NCBI GenBank assembly: GCA_023206055.1
Contig: CP065366.1
Span: 1,302,001 to 1,366,000, forward strand
DNA: 64,000 nucleotides
From: Vibrio cyclitrophicus
Lineage (GTDB): Bacteria; Pseudomonadota; Gammaproteobacteria; Enterobacterales; Vibrionaceae
Reading direction: 5' to 3'
The notes under the pieces are model-generated. The model ran no database searches. It saw nothing but the letters and a program-made list of their open reading frames with translations, and was not told the origin of the DNA. Below, in pieces: positions 34,221 through 42,203 of the stretch. Every line of letters begins with the position of its first letter. Position 1 is the first letter of the stretch. Both the position numbers and the translations under genes were made by a program.

Positions 34221-34252
34221 TTGACCTTGGAGTAGCCTCCAAGGTTTATACT
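34221..34252 (+). promoter_or_regulatory. MerR-family (ZntR-type) metal-responsive promoter
   Basis: The -35 TTGACC (34221-34226) and -10 TATACT (34247-34252) are 20 bp apart, longer than usual. Between them is the perfect dyad ACCTTGGAG-N4-CTCCAAGGT (34224-34245). Over-long spacing with a dyad in the spacer is the hallmark of promoters bent into shape by ZntR, CadR or PbrR. The regulator gene is not in the window. Confidence 0.9.
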
Positions 34253-34327
34253 CCTGTTGAACTTAAGGTTATGTTGCTCGTGCGTTAGCAACAACCTCAA
34301 GGCTTTTGAGTATTTAGGAGATATTTT

Positions 34328-36685
34328 ATGTGCGCAAAACATGCAGCGTGCCGCTCAGCAAAAGTGGACGTTCAAACTCAAGCGGCAGGAGCCAGTTGCT
34401 CTAGCCCTAAAATTTCAAGCATCACAGCAGCAGGTACTTCATCTGGTTGTTGTAGCTCTTCTGCTGCTCCGTCATCGTCTGGAGATGATTGTTGCAGTTC
34501 GTTGGATAGTGGAGAAGAAGACAGTCAGTCCTCAACCTTATCTCTCGACGCCCAATTTTCGAAAAGTTGGCTGGTTGCCGGAATGGACTGCCCAGCTTGT
34601 GCAAGAAAAATAGAAAATGCGATCAGTAATATTGACGGTGTTATTCAAGCAAAGGTTCTCTTTGCTACCGAAAAGCTGGTTGTGAAATTCGATAATGAAA
34701 GCCTTGCCGACACCATTGAACAGGTCTCTATCAAAACGGGTTTCCCTCTTAAGGAAGTCGGTTCAAAGAAAGAAAAACAACAACCTGAGACTTTTTGGCA
34801 AGCTCATATCCAACCTAATTTGCAGATTATCGCGATTGCAGTGGCAATGCTGTTTGCTGCGCTTCTGAAAAGTACCTCCCCTCAGTTAAGTGAAGGCTTG
34901 TTTACGGTAACTTGTCTACTTGGTTTATATCCGGTGGCGAAGAAAGCGGTTCAGCTGGCACGTTCAGGAACACCGTTTGCTATTGAAACCTTAATGAGTG
35001 TTGCCGCGCTGGGTGCTTTGTACCTTGGCGAAACTGTGGAAGCAGCGATGGTTCTATTGTTGTTCTTGATTGGTGAGCGCTTAGAAGCGTTTGCTTCATC
35101 TAGAGCAAGAAGTGGCGTTCAAGCGCTAATGGCATTGGTACCAGAAAACGCAACCAAGATCATCAACGGTGAACGTGTAGAAGTTGCAGTCAGTGAACTG
35201 GTTCCTGGTGATGTGATTGAAGTGGCTGCGGGTTCTCGTTTGCCTGCTGACGGTCAATTGATTACAGACGCAGCAAGCTTTGATGAAAGTGCGTTAACCG
35301 GTGAATCTGTTCCTGTTGAACATATCGAAGGCAATAGCATCATGGCTGGCGCTGTGGTGGTCGATAAAGTGGTTCGTATCACCATCACTTCAAAACAAGG
35401 TGAGAACGCGATCGACCGTATTCTTCATCTGATTGAAGAAGCTGAATCTCGTAAAGCACCACTAGAGCGATTCCTCGATAAGTTCAGCCGTTGGTACACA
35501 CCGTTAATGATGTTGGTTGCCTTGTTGGTGATCATCACACCTCCATTGTTGTTTGCTCAACCTTGGGAAACGTGGGTTTATCGTGGCCTAGCCTTATTAC
35601 TGATTGCTTGTCCTTGTGCATTGGTTATTTCTACGCCAGCAGCGATTACCTCTGGTTTAGCAGCAGCAGCAAAACGTGGTGCTTTAATCAAAGGCGGCGC
35701 TGCGCTAGAACAGCTTGGAAAAATCCAAACCATTGCATTCGACAAGACGGGTACTTTGACAGAAGGCAAGCCTCAGGTTACGGATATTCAGGCTCTATCG
35801 GGTTGGCAACAAGATGCGATGCTGCGTGTGGTTGGGGCGATTGAAGTGGGCTCTACTCATCCATTGGCGCAGTCACTTGTCGCTAAAGTAAAAGAGCTGA
35901 ATATTGAGATTCCTGAATCGCACAACAAGAAAGCGTTGATTGGTAGTGGTGTTGAAGGCGATGTTGATGGTGTTAAGTACCAGGTTCTGTCACCGTCTAA
36001 AGTCACGTTCGATCTTGGTGTCGATGTGGTTTCTCAGGTAGAAGCATTAGAAGGCGAGGGCAAGACGGTTGTGGTTGCTCTTGAGGTTAAAGAACAAGAA
36101 GAATCAACAGAGCGAGCTACGACGGTGATTGGTTTGATTGCTTGGCAAGATACGTTACGCAGTGACGCTAAGCTTGCGATTGAACGACTTAACGACTTGG
36201 GTATTCAATCTATTATGCTGACTGGCGATAACCCGCGCAGTGCGGCAGCGATCAGTAGCAAGATTGGTATGCAGTACAAGGCAAGCCTATTGCCAAGCGA
36301 CAAAGTGTCTTATGTTGAAGAGCTTTCTCAACAATCGCACGTAGCGATGGTCGGTGATGGCATCAATGATGCGCCAGCGATGAAGACTGCTAACGTGGGT
36401 ATCGCAATGGGCGGTGGTACGGATGTCGCCTTAGAAACGGCCGATTCAGCATTGACTCATAACCGCTTAACGGAACTGCCAGCGATGATTGAGTTATCGC
36501 AAGCAACCATGAACAACATTCGTCAAAACGTCGCTCTCGCGCTCGGTTTGAAAGGCGTGTTCTTGGTGACGAGCTTGTTCGGTATTACTGGCCTGTGGGT
36601 TGCAGTGTTGGCCGATAGTGGTGCAACGGCACTGGTCACATTGAACGCATTGCGTCTGCTTCGATTCAAATCTAAAGCGGATTAA
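34328..36685 (+). CDS. zntA: Zn/Cd/Pb-exporting P-type ATPase (ZntA)
   Basis: 785 residues. The first ~70 residues are Ser/Cys-rich, with Cys at 2, 8, 24, 41, 42, 55 and 56. A heavy-metal-associated domain follows with GMDCPACA (Cys88, Cys91), then the P1B-ATPase core: the actuator motif TGES, membrane motif ACPCALVIS, phosphorylation motif DKTGTLTEG, HP in STHPLAQS, and hinge GDGINDAPAM. CPC in helix 6 marks the Zn/Cd/Pb class. It pumps the metals out of the cytoplasm. It has a ribosome site AGGAG and a MerR-type promoter upstream. Confidence 0.95.
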   Translation: MCAKHAACRSAKVDVQTQAAGASCSSPKISSITAAGTSSGCCSSSAAPSSSGDDCCSSLDSGEEDSQSSTLSLDAQFSKSWLVAGMDCPACARKIENAISNIDGVIQAKVLFATEKLVVKFDNESLADTIEQVSIKTGFPLKEVGSKKEKQQPETFWQAHIQPNLQIIAIAVAMLFAALLKSTSPQLSEGLFTVTCLLGLYPVAKKAVQLARSGTPFAIETLMSVAALGALYLGETVEAAMVLLLFLIGERLEAFASSRARSGVQALMALVPENATKIINGERVEVAVSELVPGDVIEVAAGSRLPADGQLITDAASFDESALTGESVPVEHIEGNSIMAGAVVVDKVVRITITSKQGENAIDRILHLIEEAESRKAPLERFLDKFSRWYTPLMMLVALLVIITPPLLFAQPWETWVYRGLALLLIACPCALVISTPAAITSGLAAAAKRGALIKGGAALEQLGKIQTIAFDKTGTLTEGKPQVTDIQALSGWQQDAMLRVVGAIEVGSTHPLAQSLVAKVKELNIEIPESHNKKALIGSGVEGDVDGVKYQVLSPSKVTFDLGVDVVSQVEALEGEGKTVVVALEVKEQEESTERATTVIGLIAWQDTLRSDAKLAIERLNDLGIQSIMLTGDNPRSAAAISSKIGMQYKASLLPSDKVSYVEELSQQSHVAMVGDGINDAPAMKTANVGIAMGGGTDVALETADSALTHNRLTELPAMIELSQATMNNIRQNVALALGLKGVFLVTSLFGITGLWVAVLADSGATALVTLNALRLLRFKSKAD

Positions 36686-36720
36686 ATCGAGCTCATCAAC
36701 ATAGAGCATTCTTAATATAT

Positions 36721-36758
36721 AAAGCGCCTTTAGCGGTAATACGTTAAAGGCGCTTTTT
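36721..36758 (+). terminator. Terminator of zntA
   Basis: The 12-bp stem AAAGCGCCTTTA / TAAAGGCGCTTT ends in five T. Confidence 0.9.
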
Positions 36759-36852
36759 GTCTCATTAGTATGCAACACAGGCGTATTGATTGCTTATTTT
36801 TGTGATGCCAATCGGTTTTTCGTGAAACTTGAAATCTTGTTGCGATCATTCA

Positions 36853-36868
36853 TGTGACAGGTGTCACT
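36853..36868. promoter_or_regulatory. CRP binding site upstream of udp
   Basis: TGTGA-CAGGTG-TCACT matches the CRP consensus TGTGA-N6-TCACA at nine of ten positions, 100 bp upstream of the udp start. In E. coli, udp is under CRP and CytR. Confidence 0.75.
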
Positions 36869-36968
36869 TCATTTTGTGGTGAGCTTGGTTAGAGTGTGTT
36901 CGTACCCCACGAATTTACTATGAGCTTAAATAAGGGTAAAAAGCCCAATAAGCCAAAAGGAGCGAACT

Positions 36969-37727
36969 ATGTCTCAAGCTGTTTTCCATTTAGGTGTTAC
37001 TGAAGCAGATCTTAACGGTGCTACTCTTGCGATCATCCCTGGTGATCCTGCTCGTGTACAAAAAATTGCAGAAGAGATGGAGAATCCAGTATTTCTTGCT
37101 AGCCATCGTGAATACACGCTTTACCGCGCAGAACTAGACGGCAAGCCAGTTGTTGTATGTTCTACAGGTATCGGTGGTCCATCTACTTCTATCGCTGTAG
37201 AAGAACTAGCTCAACTGGGTGTTCGCACTTTCCTTCGTGTTGGTACTACTGGTGCTATCCAACCTCACGTAAACGTGGGCGACATGATCGTTTCTACAGG
37301 TTCTGTTCGTTTAGACGGCGCTAGCCTGCACTTTGCTCCAATGGAGTTCCCAGCCGTTGCTGACTTCGAAGTAGCAACAGCAATGAAAGCGGCAGTTGAC
37401 GAATCAGGTGCAACAGTTCACATGGGTGTAACAGCATCAAGTGATACGTTCTACCCAGGTCAAGAACGTTACGACACGTTCTCTGGTCGTGTTGTTAAGC
37501 GCTTCCAAGGTTCTATGCAAGAATGGCAAGACATGGGCGTTCTAAACTTCGAGATGGAATCTGCAACACTACTAACAATGTGTGCAAGTTCTGGTCTGAA
37601 AGCAGGTTGTGTTGCTGGTGTAATCATCAACCGTACTCAAAAAGAGACGCCTGATCACGAAACGCTAAAAGTAACTGAAGCTCGTTCAATCAAAGTGGTT
37701 GTAGAAGCTGCTCGTAAAATGCTTTAA
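36969..37727 (+). CDS. udp: Uridine phosphorylase
   Basis: 252 residues (E. coli 253). Blocks of the PNP/UDP family: FHLGVTEADLNGATLAIIPGDPARV, CSTGIGGPSTSIAVEEL, LRVGTTGAIQPHVNVGD and LNFEMESATLLTMC. It splits uridine with phosphate to uracil and ribose-1-phosphate in the cytoplasm for pyrimidine salvage. An AAGGAG ribosome site and a CRP box upstream fit catabolic control. It is monocistronic with a strong terminator. Confidence 0.96.
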   Translation: MSQAVFHLGVTEADLNGATLAIIPGDPARVQKIAEEMENPVFLASHREYTLYRAELDGKPVVVCSTGIGGPSTSIAVEELAQLGVRTFLRVGTTGAIQPHVNVGDMIVSTGSVRLDGASLHFAPMEFPAVADFEVATAMKAAVDESGATVHMGVTASSDTFYPGQERYDTFSGRVVKRFQGSMQEWQDMGVLNFEMESATLLTMCASSGLKAGCVAGVIINRTQKETPDHETLKVTEARSIKVVVEAARKML

Positions 37728-37744
37728 GTCTGACTTTAGATTTT

Positions 37745-37780
37745 AAAATGGCCGCATCAAATGATGCGGCCATTTTTTAT
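37745..37780 (+). terminator. Terminator of udp
   Basis: The 14-bp perfect stem AAAATGGCCGCATC / GATGCGGCCATTTT with loop AAAT ends in a T-run. Confidence 0.92.
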
Positions 37781-37852
37781 GGGACAAAGAAATTAGAAAC
37801 ATAAATAGTTAAAAGATGAAAACAGGGCGAAACAAATAAATGGCTAGAGAAC

Positions 37853-37890
37853 AAAAAAGGCGAGTGACTTAATCGTCATTCGCCTTTTTA
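37853..37890. terminator. Bidirectional terminator after the CARF nuclease gene
   Basis: The stem AAAAAGGCGAGTGAC pairs with GTCATTCGCCTTTTT (one G.U pair); A-run on one side and T-run on the other. It lies 44 bp beyond the stop of the minus-strand gene at 37934. Confidence 0.85.
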
Positions 37891-37933
37891 AGATTTGCTT
37901 AAGAGCATTGAGCTCTCATGAGTTTATTTGATT

Positions 37934-39100
37934 TTAGTACTCTAGATCTTCGCTACCACCCGCAGCTGTAAACCATGCCGTTAGGTGTGTTTTAAGATCT
38001 TTCAATTCGTCAGGGCCAATCAACGCAAGGCCAAGATCTTCTGCTCGTGTTATGTCGTTATGGCGAAGAGGACGGAAACTAACCAGCATGGCACGTGCTT
38101 GTAGGCCACCCAGTAGGTCTCTAAGCGATTCCAGTTTGTACAAGGTATCATCGCCATCATCACGCATGCCTTTGGTCTTACACTCGATGATGTGCAGCTT
38201 ATTGTTCACTACTGATGCTACATCAAGCTCATTACGAACCTCACGCTCACCCAGTTGACGATAAACTTGAACATTCAAAGAACGGTCTTGAATGGTCGGC
38301 ATATCATCTTGGATTTGCTTCACCGTGCTGTGAACTAAGGTCTCAAGCCATTCGCCGTTTGAGAAGCGTCGTGCGTCTTCATTGGCAAAGGTCAGAATAC
38401 CGTTGTCGTAAGTCGCAATCTTAGCTTCAACTAAATCGCTCAACAGCATGTTTAGCTCACGATAGCCTTGTTGCTTCTCAGACAGCCCTACATCCAGTCT
38501 CTGTTCTTTACGGCAGGTTGTTGCAAGGTAGTTCAGCGTTGCGAGGCCTGGGCCTAACTCTAACGCGTTACTTGCCCAACGTTCGCCCAGTTCATACAGC
38601 TTTTGGTCAAGTTGAGGAGACAGCTGAACATCGCTGAATTCACCACGAGCACCAAACACAGTTAGGTAGTCATCGATGGTAATACGGTCTTGTACTTGCG
38701 CGTCTTCTTTGCCACTTGGATATAACCAGCACAGTTTGTCACTGTTCGGTTCCACCACGAAGATTGGCCAGTGGTAAGTACGGAATACTTCGTATACAGA
38801 AAGTAGGCGGTGACGAAGGCCACAACTTGCGTTGAGCTTCACTTCTTGGCCGCGTGCTTTGAGGTCTTCGGCAAGGGTTTGGATAGACTCTTTTATCGCG
38901 GATGTATTTACGAGGGTTGGAATCTCGAAAAATTCACTGGTAATGTCGCGCTTCTGCAAAACGCTGTCTAAGCGTTGGTAAATACTGACTTGATTCTTGT
39001 CACCGATAAACACGATGTGAGTGCTGACCGTTCGGTTATCAAGTAATGGGGTGAGCAAGCGAATGGGGTCTTGATCGATAATGCCAACATGAACAGCCAT
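37934..39100 (-). CDS. CARF-PD-(D/E)xK nuclease, DUF1887 / Card1-Can2 / VC1899 family
   Basis: 388 residues. The N-terminal Rossmann-like CARF domain covers ~1-150 (HVGIIDQDPIRLLTPLLDN, then THIVFIGDKNQ), a winged-helix linker ~160-250, and the C-terminal restriction-endonuclease fold has catalytic residues D293 (in RNELDV), E306 and K308 (in HIIECKTK). Card1 and Can2 of type III CRISPR systems are activated by cyclic tetra-adenylate to cut DNA or RNA; VC1899 is the structurally solved Vibrio member. At the place of the usual TGGTK-like ligand loop this protein reads NASCGLRHRLLS (residues 90-101). No CRISPR array or cas gene lies in the window. Neighbours are udp and a chemoreceptor, both unrelated. 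The gene has an AAGGAA ribosome site and its own terminator. Confidence 0.88.
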   Translation of the reverse strand: MAVHVGIIDQDPIRLLTPLLDNRTVSTHIVFIGDKNQVSIYQRLDSVLQKRDITSEFFEIPTLVNTSAIKESIQTLAEDLKARGQEVKLNASCGLRHRLLSVYEVFRTYHWPIFVVEPNSDKLCWLYPSGKEDAQVQDRITIDDYLTVFGARGEFSDVQLSPQLDQKLYELGERWASNALELGPGLATLNYLATTCRKEQRLDVGLSEKQQGYRELNMLLSDLVEAKIATYDNGILTFANEDARRFSNGEWLETLVHSTVKQIQDDMPTIQDRSLNVQVYRQLGEREVRNELDVASVVNNKLHIIECKTKGMRDDGDDTLYKLESLRDLLGGLQARAMLVSFRPLRHNDITRAEDLGLALIGPDELKDLKTHLTAWFTAAGGSEDLEY

Positions 39101-39188
39101 ATAAATTCCTTAATAGCGGCTCGCTCATAAAGGTGAAAGAAAAAACGGGAAGCAGCAAGCCTTAATAATCATATAATGACAAAGCTCA

Positions 39189-39224
39189 TAAAAAACAAGG
39201 GCAACCCTTGATAAAAGTTGCCCT
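39189..39224 (-). terminator. Terminator of the chemoreceptor gene
   Basis: The stem AGGGCAAC / GTTGCCCT has an 11-nt loop. The minus strand continues TGTTTTTTATG. It lies between the chemoreceptor and the CARF gene. Confidence 0.75.
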
Positions 39225-39297
39225 AGCTCAATTAGTTACCACTATTGGGTATGAAGTCTCAACAATCTCTCTAAATATCTATCGATTCTTCATTTAT

Positions 39298-41289
39298 CTA
39301 TAGTTTGAACTGATGTACTAAATCACCTTGCTGATTTGCCAGAATTGTTAGGTTTTGGCTTGCTTCCGCAATAGAAGACATTGCTTGGTAACTCTTATCT
39401 GCGATGTGGTTGATGTCTTCGATGTTGCGTGCGATATCACCAGACGTTTCACTCTGCTCAGCCGCTGCTTGAGAGATGTGTGTACTCATGTGGCTAATCT
39501 CTAGAATCAGGGCTTGGATCTCTTCCATCGCACTGTTTGCGCTTGAAGCTTGTTGAACCGACATGTCCATATCGCTCATACAACTTTCAATCACGTTGCT
39601 TGCGGTTTTCGAGCTTGATTGTAGGTTGCTGATCATGGTCTCGATTTCAGAGGTTGATTGAGTGGTCTTTTGCGCTAGCACTCGCACTTCATCGGCAACG
39701 ACTGCAAAACCACGACCTTGTTCACCAGCCCGTGCTGCTTCGATTGCCGCATTAAGTGCAAGTAGGTTGGTTTGTTCAGCAATGCCACGAATTACGTCAA
39801 GGATTGAACCAATTTGACTACTCATCTGTTGTAGCTCGCCTACAGCACCCACTGATTCAGTAAGGCGAACCTCAAGCTGATTAATGGTACTGATGTTGGT
39901 GTTCATGATCTGACGTCCAGATTCAGAAGCCGATTCTACTTGTTGAACCATGGTGAGTGAGCTTTGCGCGCTGTTCGCCACTTCTTGCACAGAATGAGAC
40001 ATCTCTGTCATCGCAGTCGCGACGGTTGCCGTTTGTTCGCGTTGGCTGTTCAGTTGAGCCTGTGTTTCAGAAGATGTCTTCTGGTTTACGCTTGCCGTCT
40101 TAGTTAAGTCATCTGAAGCGTCATTCAGCTTTACAAGGATATTGCGCAGGTTGTCGGCCAAGGTGTTGATGTGACGGCTCACACGGCTGAATTCGTTGTC
40201 ATAACGAATATCGATACGTTGAGTCATATCGCCTTCAGTTAGGCCTTCTAATGTTCCTAGAATACGAGTTAATGGCTCTCTTACACTGTGTGCAATGTGG
40301 TAACCAATTGCGGCTGCGAATACCGTAACAACAATACCAATCGCAATTGCGTTGAATAGGCCTTTGTCGTAAATGCTGCTCGCGTCTGCCAGTGAAGCGT
40401 TAAGTTGTTGTTCTGCGGTTACGTTGAATGAATCTAATACCGCCATAGCTTGGTCTACTTCGACCGCAAGGTTGGCGATGTTCACATACAGCGCTTGTTT
40501 CGCTTGTAGATAGTTGTTGTGTTTGTCTAACACGCCGCCTTTTTGGCCAACGTCTTTGGTGAATTTTTGAACCGATTCATCGAAGACGTTTTTAAGAGCA
40601 GGCAGCTGTGTCGCCAAGCCACGGTATGCGTAGTTTAGGTGAGTCACGGCCTTCTTGTTTTGGTTAACGGCTTTCTGTACGAAGGCAACATCAGAGCTTG
40701 CTAGTGCATCTGAAGTGATTACCTCTGCGTCTTGCAGTTTGATGAAGTAGCTCTTCGCCATTACTTTCACAGAGATACTTTTTTGGTCAGCAACGTACTC
40801 TTTCATACCAACCGTTAATTCTGAATGTAGGCGTTGGAAGTCACGTGATGCTTTTTGTACTTGTTCTTGTGCTTCAAACATCGCAACGTAGTTGTTCATC
40901 GCTTCATCTGCTTCAGTAAAGTAGCGTTCTTCCATCGCTCGCAATTGTGCGATGCGTTCGATGAGTGTTGCGTCGTTTTGGCTTGCCGCTTCTAAGTTAC
41001 TTAGAACTTCTGAAAAAGAGTTTTGTGATGCAGAAAATTCTGTGCGCATTGCAGACATGCGTTCAGCATTTTGTGTGGTTAAAAAATCTTTGAATGACTT
41101 ATCAGCAGAAAGCAATTGAACACTTGTTTGATTTGAAAGCGCAACAAGTGGTAATGAGGTTTCTGAGACACTCTCAAAATTGCTGTGTATCTGGTTCATG
41201 CTGTTCATCATGATGGTTATCGTGACTGCGAACATGATGATGATCAGTGCAAAACCAGCGTACATACGCTTGATCACAGATCCCTTCAT
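39298..41289 (-). CDS. Methyl-accepting chemotaxis protein with large periplasmic sensor
   Basis: 663 residues. Membrane helix 1 (~10-30) and helix 2 (~312-334) enclose a ~280-residue all-helical periplasmic domain, a size that fits the helical bimodular (HBM) class. A HAMP domain (~335-390) and the cytoplasmic signalling coiled coil follow, with the hairpin tip IAEQTNLLALNAAIEAARAG and the block GRGFAVVADEVRVLAQKT. It signals to CheA/CheW at the poles. No C-terminal CheR-binding pentapeptide is seen. The ligand is unknown; HBM receptors often sense organic acids. Confidence 0.93.
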   Translation of the reverse strand: MKGSVIKRMYAGFALIIIMFAVTITIMMNSMNQIHSNFESVSETSLPLVALSNQTSVQLLSADKSFKDFLTTQNAERMSAMRTEFSASQNSFSEVLSNLEAASQNDATLIERIAQLRAMEERYFTEADEAMNNYVAMFEAQEQVQKASRDFQRLHSELTVGMKEYVADQKSISVKVMAKSYFIKLQDAEVITSDALASSDVAFVQKAVNQNKKAVTHLNYAYRGLATQLPALKNVFDESVQKFTKDVGQKGGVLDKHNNYLQAKQALYVNIANLAVEVDQAMAVLDSFNVTAEQQLNASLADASSIYDKGLFNAIAIGIVVTVFAAAIGYHIAHSVREPLTRILGTLEGLTEGDMTQRIDIRYDNEFSRVSRHINTLADNLRNILVKLNDASDDLTKTASVNQKTSSETQAQLNSQREQTATVATAMTEMSHSVQEVANSAQSSLTMVQQVESASESGRQIMNTNISTINQLEVRLTESVGAVGELQQMSSQIGSILDVIRGIAEQTNLLALNAAIEAARAGEQGRGFAVVADEVRVLAQKTTQSTSEIETMISNLQSSSKTASNVIESCMSDMDMSVQQASSANSAMEEIQALILEISHMSTHISQAAAEQSETSGDIARNIEDINHIADKSYQAMSSIAEASQNLTILANQQGDLVHQFKL

Positions 41290-41566
41290 GGCTTTCTCCC
41301 TAAATAAAAATGCAGACCTAATGTCAGGTCAAAGTAAAACTAACAAAATTGTCAGCATTCTATTGAGCTCGGCTTACGCATTTTATGACGCACACGTCAA
41401 AAATAGCGCTCCGTTATAACCAACATGCCATTCTTGAGAACTAAGGCTCGTTTTCTTTGATTTGAACGGTGTTTTTTATTATGCTTTAAAGCAGATTTAT
41501 TGTGGTTTGATGCGGCATAGCGCATACTCAAAGCATTAAAAAATAAATGTTTTATCGGAGAAAAAC

Positions 41567-41917
41567 ATGGCTGAAGAAACCATTTTTAGTAAGATCATCA
41601 ATAAAGAAATCCCAGCAGATCTACTATATCAAGACGATTTAGTAACCGCATTTCGCGATATTAACCCTCGCGCGCCAAGCCATATCCTCATCATCCCAAA
41701 CAAGCTGATTCCGACAACCAACGATGTTGAAGTCGAAGATGAAGCGATGATGGGGCGCATGTTTACCGTTGCTCGCAAGTTAGCAAAAAAAGAAGGCATC
41801 GCAGAAGATGGCTATCGTCTTATCGTGAACTGTAACTCTCACGGTGGCCAAGAGGTTTATCATATTCACATGCACTTGGTTGGTGGCCGTCCACTTGGTC
41901 CCCTATTAATGAGCTAA
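41567..41917 (+). CDS. hinT: HIT-family purine nucleoside phosphoramidase
   Basis: 116 residues. The histidine triad is in EVYHIHMHLVGG; the N-terminus TIFSKIINKEIPADLLYQDD is typical of HinT. It hydrolyses AMP-lysine-type phosphoramidates in the cytoplasm. An ATCGGAG ribosome site precedes the ATG. As in E. coli, it lies upstream of ycfL and lpoB, here separated by one extra lipoprotein gene. Confidence 0.94.
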   Translation: MAEETIFSKIINKEIPADLLYQDDLVTAFRDINPRAPSHILIIPNKLIPTTNDVEVEDEAMMGRMFTVARKLAKKEGIAEDGYRLIVNCNSHGGQEVYHIHMHLVGGRPLGPLLMS

Positions 41918-42203
41918 TGAGTTAATGAAAGCTAACGAGCTAGTTTAAACGCGCTCATTAGTGGGTTAACACAAGTAGTTAGTTGGAAAATTTGTAGTTT
42001 GTATGCCAACTTTAAGTTCTATCTGTTGTCTGAATGTCGGCATCGCCTAGGCAGAGGCTAAATCAGTAGGGTTTCAACTGGCTTGAGATCCTTTTTACAA
42101 CACGTTTCGTTTTGATAATGATTCTATCTCGAACAAAATTTAACCACGAAAGGTCAACAGACCCTAACAAAGTTGGCATTTTAAACATGCACGGAGACGA
42201 TAA

